From contig WELB01000012.1 in NCBI GenBank assembly GCA_009602725.1, forward strand, positions 946,941 through 975,241: DNA of 28,301 nt. Reading direction: 5' to 3'. The DNA comes from Spirogloea muscicola. Its lineage: Eukaryota; Streptophyta; Zygnematophyceae; Spirogloeales; Spirogloeaceae. The notes under the pieces are model-generated. The model did no database searches. It was not told where the DNA came from and worked only from the letters and a program-made list of their open reading frames with translations. Below, piece by piece: positions 16,609 through 25,423 of the stretch (position 1 is its first letter; each line of letters begins with the position of its first letter). The position numbers and the translations under genes were made by a program.

Positions 16609-16725
16609 GCTCGCGCGGGCGCAATCATATCACTGGTGGCGCTGTTTCACTACATAACGGATTCATCACTAGTCTCGGCGTCGCCACCGCGACGCCGCGA
16701 CCAGCCGCCAGCGCCGCCTGCGGCG

Positions 16726-16747
16726 ACGGCGGCGGCGGCGGCGGCGG
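16726..16747. repeat. (GGC)n microsatellite
   Basis: About seven GGC triplets sit about 85 bp upstream of the candidate ATG at 16831, in a GC-rich segment that is probably the 5'UTR or promoter of the next gene. Confidence 0.8.
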
Positions 16748-16830
16748 TCTTCGACGAAGACGGTGGCGGCGGCGCCAGGAGGCGAAATTGGGATCGGTAA
16801 CAATAACGGGACGCTAACGAGGAGAACGGG

Positions 16831-17874
16831 ATGGTAAACGGGAGCCGTCACAGCTGGCTATTTGCGCCCGGGAAGCCACCGCCGCCGCCGCCCGGCGGCG
16901 CGCCGCAGGGCCAGGTGCGGGCTCGGGGGCGTCACCGGAACCCTAGCTTAAACCCCAACCCCTGGCTCGCAGCTCGAGCGCCCGTCCGCCATTGCCTCGT
17001 CCCTCCGCCTCTCGGAGCGGCCGCTCCTGACGGCCCCGCCGCGCCGAGGCGCTGCGGCCGAGCGGCAGGAGCTGTGGCGCAAGGAGCTGGCGGGCCTGGA
17101 GGACGGCGCGCTCGCCGGCGCCGGCCTGCAGGAGGACGTGGAGCGGCTGCGCCGGCAGGAGGAGATTGAGCGCTTCAAGAAGGTGTGGCCTTGTCGTCTC
17201 CCCCCTTCGCTTCGAGCGCTGCGAGGCCTTTGGTGGTCGCTCCCGTTAGAGCATCTGCATCGGCTCGTCCTGCATTGATGTCTTTAAGGGCGCTGCTCAC
17301 TGGCAAGGTGGGGGCCATTGGGGAGGCCCCACGCATTTGCGTGGCCTTCTCCAAGTGTCCTGATGCTCAGTCTGTGAAGCCATCGTCAAGCATGGTCGCC
17401 ATCCTTTCAAGAGCGGCGGAGTTAGACTTTCCAGGGCTCACTTGTTCAGGTTCGGGACATGGGAGTCAGGGCTTGAAGCTCAGGGGTCAAGCGTCCAAGA
17501 TATGATGGAAGCATCTAGCCGTATTGAGGTCCTTGGCTTCGTCACTTGCAGGACTCTTGACGTCCCTTCTGTTCTCTGTGTCGCTCTACCAGGGGAGCTA
17601 CAGTGCCAAGTTCGGTGGTGCTGGAGCCGAGGAGGCCAAGCAGCAAGGAGGGCTCAAGGACGCCATTGAGAAGGTCCTTATCGCCGACTTCTTCTTCATC
17701 CTCGCGGCCCTTGCGTGGTTCCTGGCGGGCGTCGCCCAGCGGGCCACATCCGGCGAGGCCGCCTGGCTGGACGCTTGGCTGGGCCTCTGGGGGCCCGTCT
17801 TCCAGCCTGCCCTGGGGGTCTTCATGGCTGCCGCCCTCTACTCCGCCGGCTCCAATCTACTCAAGAAGCGCTAG
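16831..17874 (+). CDS. Small plastid-type membrane protein, function unknown
   Basis: The C-terminal exon (from acceptor TTGCAG near 17551 to TAG 17872-17874) encodes LLTSLLFSVSLYQGSYSAKF, then GGLKDAIEKVLIADFFFILA and LAWFLAGVAQRATSG, then WLGLWGPVFQPALGVFMAAA and LYSAGSNLLKKR. That gives two or three hydrophobic helices and a basic end. It resembles plant proteins of unknown function with DFFF...AWFLAG and WVFQPALG motifs, some predicted plastidic. An upstream exon (about 16973-17182, GT donor at 17183) encodes a charged helix (ERQELWRKELAGLEDGALAG ... LRRQEEIERFKK). It can join in phase to a possible first exon 16831-16914 (MVNGSRHSW...). The phase between 17182 and 17551 does not match directly, so a middle exon in 17183-17550 is missing from this model. 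The N-terminus is tentative. Confidence 0.55.
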
Positions 17875-18626
17875 CAAGCTCTTAGTACTGAACGTCAGCT
17901 CACCTGCACTTGTGGCTGCCCGCTGGCCCAACTCTAAGCAAGGCTGCTGGAAGCTCCTGATACCAAATTTGCTGCTCTGACATCGGCTCAGCTGTTTTCC
18001 CCCAGCTTATTTGCTCAAGGTGCTCCTCCAGCATCCCTCCCAGAATATGTGCACTCAGTTGCCTGCAATGGCCAGTGCGCCCTTGGCCCCAGGCTCTGCA
18101 GTTGCCCGACTACCTGTCTATGCAAGAACGTGAAACGAGCTAATATCTGAGATCTCAAGCCCCATACTTCTTCATATGAAGGGCCTAACGCAACTGATAA
18201 AGCAGGAATAGATCGTCTGTAGCAGCCGGGTAGAGCGATGCGGCCAACTGCTAGCCATCTGCACCATTGGCACAGAGTGTTGCACCTGCGCAGGCACTCC
18301 GCTCTACCTTTGCCCCTTTGATTGAAGTGACCAAAGCTCTGGAAGTGATGCATACTCTGCTTACTGCAATGCAAGGATTTCTATGTTGAGACCACGGATC
18401 ATGAATAACATGATTACAAGTTTCTACGAAGATGACAGAGCTCTGAACAGTACAGTCGCCCTGAGCCTCAAGACCGCATGCCTTGATTACCCTGCAATGC
18501 TGTGGCCCCATTTGGCCAATATCTATCGTGCTTTATCCATGTGTGTTGAGGTGCTGCCTGAGATGCTACAGTTGGTACATCATACGTGTCAGCAGGTGCC
18601 ATGATGCTAACGCCGGAGGCCCTGGA
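17875..18626. other. Convergent intergenic region (two 3' ends)
   Basis: This is the gap between the TAG at 17874 (plus) and the SAC gene stop at 18627 (minus). No other gene was seen. A minus-strand TGTAA (TTACA at 18413-18417) lies about 210 bases after the SAC stop and is a candidate poly(A) signal for it. Confidence 0.5.
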
Positions 18627-21600
18627 TCAAGCTTTTGACTCCATGGCTTCATCCATCTTGCACAAGTGGGGCTTGTCGCAGAAAGCCTTTGCATTGTTAT
18701 ACAGCACAAAGCCAATGGACGCCCCCAGGCCCGCCCACAACGCGGCAAACACCACGAACTGTGCCTCCAGTGGTGCTGCACCATGAGCGCAGATTGTGAC
18801 ACAGTTGCATGGACATGTGACATGCAACATGATACGTATACAAATATGACACCAGCTTATACCAGTGGTTTACCAACATAGAGGTATCATGCAAAAAGCT
18901 CAAGTGGAGGACTCAAGTGAAAGGCACATGCAATGGAAGCTTTCACTGCATGATAGGTGCACACAAAAAGTAAGCCAAACTTAAGAAGATGCGTTGTTAC
19001 AACTCACCTTGAAGTAGTGACGACATTGTTTTCCAGCTGCTTACAAGTATTAGGCAAAGGGCCACAGGAAAGAACTGCAAGCAGGGAGAGAGCCTCAGCA
19101 AGATCGGCACCTCCAGGCCAAGCATGACCTCACACACTGCTACTCATAAGAACAAGGAAGCCCTGTTATCAAGCAGCTGCAGATAAAGGAGCTTACTGCG
19201 AAGCGCTCAACACCAACACTGGCAAAAGGGGACGGCTTGCTTCGATCAACCTTGTACTTCCCAGTGATGAGGTCAAGACCATCCTGCAAGTTCACGTGCG
19301 AATGAGCCGTCTGGAAGCCTGTGTATTCCCTGCATAACTCAGACCTTCATGAGGTGCACTTTATGTGCTATTTATGAACAAAGCGTTGTTAGTAGCATCA
19401 TTGCACAATTGTTCTACCTGTCGGATGCCGTCGGTGAAGTTGTTGTAGTAGTAGCGCAAGAGTGCGTTGATTCCATCTTGTAAGAAACCTTGGGTGGTCC
19501 TCTTTCCAAACCTTCAAAGACAGGTGGCCAGCATCAGTGGAAGATGTGAGCAGCCCAAGTGCACGAGTCAACAAACACTTAGTGACATCAACAATCCTGC
19601 ACCTGTGCTATCCTAGACGCTGTTGGTCACAACAGTGGGTACATTGGTATCAGCTCGTGCAATCACTCGTGCATTCAAGCCTGATGGATATGAAGGACAA
19701 TGAACCTTTAAGAGATGGGAATAAAAGAATCTGAGTCTCAGAAGCTTACTTTTGTGGAACAATCTACCAGCAACAAGCAGCGGCGAGACCAGCAACTCAG
19801 CGGCAAGATCAGCAACCAGCATCGGCTGACCTGACAAAGTCACCCTTCAAGGCACCAGTACCAGAATATTGCTTGCTGATGTCATCCCCATGGTTAGCCC
19901 ACACTGCAACCATGGCGCTCATGAAAGAAAGATCAGGGATGGTGCAACAGTCTGAAGACCTCACAAAAAGCCAATGGTGGCGGAATGTGTCCACAGCCCA
20001 TACTCCACCGTCGGCAACTTAGAAATATGCAACGTACATATTTTGTACTGGAAGTCGAATTGGGCATGCTGCGCAACAGACTCCGATGAAGAAAAGATCC
20101 CTGTTTCCCGAAGTTGAGCTTCCAAAGCCCTTCGGGCCAGATAACTCTGGCAAGCCAGAAAGTACTACGTGAGATCACCTTTGGCAAAGTTGAAGACAGT
20201 ATCAAGAAGAGAAAGAAGGCCTGGAGGAAGACACAGATTGACAAGCAAGACTATTTCCATGCACACAATGCACTGTGACCAGGCAGCACCTTCCGCTGAA
20301 GCTGGCCATGCCTACAAGGTGACTGACTTCCACCTTCATGGCAGCAGACTTACCTGGGTGACATTGGTCCGGTCAAGGCAGTCGATGCAGTTTGTCCTGG
20401 CCACACCCTTCTGCTCCTCCACTACCTTCCCACTTGCAAGAGCGAGGAAGTATCTGCAATCACACAATGTCACAGCGCTCCTCTAAGCACCTAGCTGCCC
20501 CAGCACACTTTGACAGATCCGTGCTGGTGTGGCTGTCCTTCGAAAAGCAACAAGCAGCAAGTCAAACGAGTTACCTCTGCTTGCTAAGTGTATCCGCAAC
20601 CTCATCGTACAGAAGAGACAGCCGCTCAAAGTGCACATGTCCACAGACCCTGTGGAAATCGAAGGGGACGTATCTAGGAGCAACAACAAACTGCTTGTTC
20701 AGTATTATGCGAGGAGATAAGTACATGAGAGCATCCTGCCACAGGATCTGCAGCTGCAACCAACCAGGAAGCCACAGCAACTAACCTTGCATGACCTGGG
20801 GCACACTGTTTAGCGTCTTCTGGACACCACACACAATCACACCATCACACAATCTACACTTTTCCTTGAATATGATATGCAACTGTCACAGAGGCAACAT
20901 ACAGTCCACCCCTGATTCACCTGACATCTTCCAGTTCATTGAGGGCCTGCATAGCTTCAGCGTACTTCTTGCCTAAGTCCCCCTCGCTACCTCTCTGCAA
21001 ACAAGGTGCGCAATGTACAGGCAAAATCTTTAAACTTTACACAAGATGGCACATACACTGCAGTCATTGAAATGCAAGACGGCATCCTTGTACACAGGTC
21101 TGCCTTAGCATGTTATAATATATGCTTGGTGCATTAGCAAAGCACAATCAGCAGGCAAGGCTTAAGAAGAGTACCTGATTGATGAGGTCAAGCACAAGCA
21201 CTGAGCCATACGACTCAACCAAGGCCTTGAAGTGCTTCTCTGCCGTATCTCTCTGCAAGCACCAGCGTTGCAGGGGGAGCGGCAAGCAGTAATCCATTAG
21301 GGCTGTGATAATTGTCAGATTGAAGAAGTTTATCACAACCACATTATATTGTTAGCCATAATCACCTCGTTGTCTCAAGCACATCTCACCATCAAAGAGC
21401 TGATTGCCCTTGACCTTATTGTCAAGATTATGAATCATAACGCCTTGAAATATGTGTGTACATCTACAAGAGCATCAGAGCTGGAGGTGTCTGCCTTGCG
21501 CAAGAAACATAGTGATGCTTGCTATTCTCCGAGCAGCTACGCAGATAACAAAGATGCTGCCCTAAGAGTTATACCTGCTTCTAGCATGGAGACTTTCCGC

Positions 21601-24463
21601 CATTGCACAATCAGCAGTTATCCCGATCTCAGGCTGCTAATAGTGAAATGTAAGGCAGCTCACCGCGTCTTCAACCACTAAGTGCACCATCTTGGGCTTG
21701 TACACGAGGTTCACCACTTGCTCCCAGGTCAGTGGTATAGATCCTCTCACCTGCAAGAGCATCACAAAGAATTCTTCCTTCTTTGCTGACTTCACCACCT
21801 AATACCTACGAGCTATGAGTATGCTGACATTGACCCAGAAGGTGAAGGTTGTGAGTGACAATCATGGCAAGCACATCGTGGCCACAGACAGTCCTCCAAC
21901 TTCGCAAGATGGACGCTTGTTGGCGCATGAAGAGGCGTGCATTAATTCAAGTGGCCTGCAGTGCAGATTACACGGTATGTCCATATATGTAGGCACCTAA
22001 CCATCATGTACAGGACACGCCACGATGGCACAGCAGACTGGAGGATGAGAAGCTGACCTGTACAAAGGCAGCAATTTTGCCATTGACCTCAACAATCTGT
22101 TCACTCTCCACGTAATTAGCAACAGCTCCAGTCTTATCAGCCCCTCTCCTCCACATGCGGGTTCCTGTCAGAGGACAGGAACAACCTCTTGTGCTTGTGC
22201 ATGGCAGTTGGCTTCAAGAAACATAGTGGAGAAGCTTACGTAGGAAGGAGAAAAAAAGGGCAGAAAGTCCATGAAAAGCTCTGCTGTGCATTATGGCTTA
22301 CCAATGCGCTGTGTATTTCGCCTAGCAATAAGAGTCACAAGCACAGGCTTGCCATGAACATCAATCTGCAGGTTTTGAAAGCTTGACTAGCCGTCAAGGA
22401 AAATCTTGGGGGGCTTCATGCAGCACACAGATCGACACGCAAGAGCCAGTAACACGTGCCATAGGTTCCTGATTTTGTGAGCTATATATTACAAGCTAAT
22501 CGAATCTGCTGACATAGCCCGACGATGCGCTTGACAACTGTGAGGGTGAAGCACGCTCCAGTGACAGTCTTAGCTTGTAACGAGAGCGCCACCAGTATCA
22601 ATGTTTGAGAAAGCAGTGCCAGTGTCACGAAGAGATCTGTTTGCTTCCAACATTTGCTTCCAACTGCAATATAAGATTTGCATCTCTTTGTGCTAGTATT
22701 CTGGAGCAGGATATTGCCTTGCATGACTGGAAGAAGGAAAGGCTCCATCTGCTTCAGACACAATTAACAGGTTGTCGAGGTGTAAGTATGTGATTGTCTC
22801 TCCCGACCTATGAAACTGCTCAACATGACAAGAGAGTTGGTGAACGCTGGCATTGTCAAAGCTGGTCGATGCAAGCTCACCCCTTTGGCAGCTGCAATGC
22901 TTTTCAAGATGTACTTATTCCAGAAAAACAAGGGGTCGGCCTGTACATAATGGCAGAGTTAAATAGTTGCTCTTCAGCAATAAGGTATGGTGCGACTAGT
23001 GAAACATACTTTCCTCAGAATATCACATCTTTCTTAGAGAACACATTCACACACTCTGTCTTGAGTAGCCCGTCCAATTTCAAGTCTACACTCATAGAGA
23101 CTATCAGCTGAACTATGTGGAGATCTTAATGCCGTAGTGTGCTCATCGCCGTCATTACCTGCTTATATAGGGGACGATCAGATGCAGCACCACCCATAGA
23201 AAAGGTCTTCTGAGTGCTGCAAGCGAGAGCTTTGAACACATCAATTTGAACACATCAATTCCTCGTATCGTAGGGGAATATGATGCTCGTTGATATAGAG
23301 CAGAAATGAATGCAGAGATACTCACTTGACTGTCAAGTCAGTTGTGTAAGAGAAGAAGAGGCCATGAGATGCTTCAGCACTTCGCAGCCTCCGCAGAAAG
23401 TGCTTCTCGTCCTCCCTCTGCCAACACAGTTGCCAGTGATGGCTGAGACACCCTTAGAAGCTTGAGTCATGCTCCATCTACGGATACGTTGATACTGCAG
23501 GAAGCAAAAGCAATCCATTGATCTCCGAGCACTACACACCCCTCCACAACTGAAGCAGAAGTGCTGAAGAGCAGACTGATGTAGTCCTCAGAAAACTTCT
23601 TCTTCAGGAAGCTAAAGCCGAGTCAAGTAAGGTGGATAGAAATTGCATGACTAAATCTTTCATAAAGTCCTCGCCTATGGCAAATCCTGCGAAGGGGTCC
23701 AGGTTCACTGCAGACTACAAAGTGCTTGAGATGGGCCTGCTGGAACCACTTATACCTGTGCTGGAGATAACACTTTGAGTGTGGGGCTGCAGGCAAGATG
23801 TCTGCACCCTGTGACGCGGAAGACTTCCCCGCCTCGATATGTTCCAACTTTCTTGCGGCTGGTGATGAAGATTACATAAGAACCTGCACGCACGTAGAAT
23901 TGACCCTCGGCTTACTACACAAGCATAGTGGCTCTGCACAATTTATGCAGACTTCTGGTAATTAACCAAAGCAGCGACAACAGAGTAGCAGCACGGAACC
24001 AGCCTCACGAGCAAGGTCGTCAGACACTGGACTGATCATGCAATGGCCGGGTGCAGCACCTGAGAGGAGCTCGACGATGCCCAGGAGGCCGAAAACGATG
24101 ACGGGGGGCGCGATGGCCGCGTCCCTGAACGGAGGTTGATCTGGCAGGACTTGCTTGACTGACCATCAGTGCTGAGCAGCTTGACAAGGTGCTCCAAGAG
24201 TGGCCCCCTGCCGTCTCTCGCGCCACTCAGCCAACGAGAAACCTAGCAACGTCCAACGGAGCTGGAGGATGGGAAGCTGTGGCGGCTGCCGTCTCGAGAA
24301 GCGCAGCGAGGGGCTCACCGAGCAGGCTGAGCTCGCCGCTGCGGCGGGCCACCGTCAGGCACTGCGGCGCAGCGCCGTCGGCGGGCTCCAGCACGAACCG
24401 CTCGCGGTACTGCCACAGCCGCAAGCGCGCGGAGAGCCTCGGCGCCGCCGCCGCCGCCGCCAT
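18627..24463 (-). CDS. SAC-domain phosphoinositide phosphatase (SAC1/RHD4-like)
   Basis: About 21 exons join in phase. They are 24463 to about 24240, then 24140 or 24158-24060, 23883-23756, 23417-23326, 23216-23159, 22940-22881, 22748-22718, a short unresolved exon, 22365-22302, 22164-22058, 21750-21664, 21252-21175, 20994-20921, 20673-20575, 20453-20354, 20146-20038, 19903-19831, 19511-19418, 19283-19197, 19074-19008 and 18775-18627. The N-terminus ([17 protein letters not shown]) and mid-domain ([71 protein letters not shown]) match plant SAC6-8. The active site CIDCLDRTN (CX5R) is intact at about 20370, followed by [20 protein letters not shown]. Two C-terminal hydrophobic helices ([32 protein letters not shown]) would anchor it in ER/Golgi-type membranes. 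Family role: dephosphorylates PI4P and related lipids. Uncertain points are the exon 1/2 junction, one mini-exon in 22366-22717 and possibly one in 23418-23755. The 22718 donor appears to be GC. Confidence 0.93.
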
Positions 24464-24676
24464 GGCCGCCGCCGCCGCCAGACTGGCTTTTACAGGCGCT
24501 CGTTTAGCAAGGAATCTGTAAAATCAGTAACAATATTTTACCAGCAGCCGCATTTTACTCCTCTTCCCAGCGGCCTAAATCAATTTGGTCACAGTCACTC
24601 CTACTGCCATGATTTAGTAGCACTCACAGTACCCCCCGGGCCAGGTCGCGGCGGCGGCGGCGGCGGCGGCGGCCGC
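24464..24676. promoter_or_regulatory. Shared bidirectional promoter region
   Basis: 213 bp separate the ATG of the minus-strand SAC gene (24463) and the ATG of the plus-strand ePHD gene (24677). GCC/CGG runs sit at both edges (24441-24480 and 24648-24674). Between them is an AT-rich core (24525-24620) with AACAATATTTTACC and a CCTAAATCAATTTGG segment. The layout suggests divergent transcription from one promoter. No TATA box was identified with confidence. Confidence 0.5.
24648..24674. repeat. (CGG)n microsatellite
   Basis: About nine CGG triplets sit immediately before the ATG at 24677 (GCCGCATGG, a good Kozak context). It is in frame as poly-Gly if translation began upstream. Confidence 0.85.
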
Positions 24677-25305
24677 ATGGCGGCTCCAGTCGAGCTCACG
24701 CCACTCGAGGATCCATTGCCGCCGTCGCCGCCGCCCGCGCCTGCGGCGGAGACATCTCTCTGCGGTGCTTCCGCTTCCGATGGCTCTGGAGCTCGTCAGG
24801 GAGGCGCCGATTCCGCTTCCGATGGCTCTGGAGCTCGTCAGGGAGGCGCTGACACCAGTAGGGCTCACGGCGGCGCCGCGGCCGAGCACCTGGCTGCCGT
24901 CGCGGCCGCGGCCAGCGGCGCGCCGGAGCGCGTAATTGCGGCGGCTGGCACGAGCTCGCAAGTCCTCGTGCAGCACGACATCAAGCTGCTGGATGGGCCC
25001 AAGTGCGCGCTCTGCGGGGGTGTTTCTGGTGACAACGGCGAGCGCTTGGAGCAGGAAGGCGAAGGTGCACATCATCGCGGACGGCCTTGCTCAGCTCACA
25101 GTGGAATTTGGTCGTGTCTGCAGAGGTTTGCTGCTCAGACACTATCGGCTTGTCGAGCTTGGCAGATGCTGAGGCCAGGCAGGACGCCGGCTTAGGCTTT
25201 TCAGAAGGCCCTGGCTGGCTTGGTCCCCTGCTCGGCCCCCTCAGTGACAGGATCAGTGGCGGAGGCCTGTGGGTGCACCGAGAGTGTGCTGTTTGGAGCC
25301 CTGAG
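24677..25305 (+). CDS. Extended PHD finger protein, 5' part only
   Basis: Exon 1 (24677-25019) encodes an Ala/Pro-rich N-terminus, a duplicated 14-residue unit, LVQHDIKLLDGP, then KCALCGG. It joins in phase to exon 2 (25166-25305), which gives DAEARQDAGLGFSEGPGW, LGPLLGPLSDRISGGG and LWVHRECAVWSPE, with a GT donor at 25306. The CxxC pair, PGWLG.LLGP.(S/N)DR and WVHxxCAVWSPE(V) are the first half of the extended PHD found in plant AAA-ATPase chromatin proteins (At3g15120 type, related to ATAD2). Those proteins continue with the second zinc site, an AAA+ ATPase and further domains. None of that is present before the convergent murD gene begins, so the gene is truncated here or continues elsewhere. 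If functional, the complete protein would bind chromatin in the nucleus. The acceptor at 25165 and the alternative of one continuous frame were weighed; only the spliced form yields the ePHD motif. Confidence 0.7.
24769..24852. repeat. 42-bp tandem repeat, two units
   Basis: 24769-24810 and 24811-24852 are identical except for one C/T difference. They encode SASDGSGARQGGAD twice, in frame, within the low-complexity N-terminus of the ePHD protein. This looks like a recent slippage duplication. Confidence 0.9.
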
Positions 25306-25423
25306 GTGAGCTGCAGCACTAGCAGCTCCTCACAGTTGTCAAGTCCTTCATAGATAATCTTCAGTCTGCAATATTAGTAGGTTTGGAGTACGTCACTTAC
25401 TGATGCGCGTGCATGACACCTCA

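Noticed and set aside
18040-18600. Several 70-120 codon open frames between the two convergent genes
   Set aside because: There is no codon or domain signal. The region is best explained as 3'UTR and spacer.
24227-25195. 331-codon continuous plus-strand open frame
   Set aside because: Its left part is antisense to SAC exon 1 and its right part runs through the ePHD intron. Only the section from 24677 to 25019 is believed.
25310-25380. Possible last murD exon reading LKIIYEGLDNCEELLVLQ on the minus strand, after a CTACTAATATTGCAG acceptor
   Set aside because: The phase does not fit the preceding donor, and it lacks the NDSKATN and LLGG motifs expected there. It also overlaps the donor region of the convergent ePHD exon.
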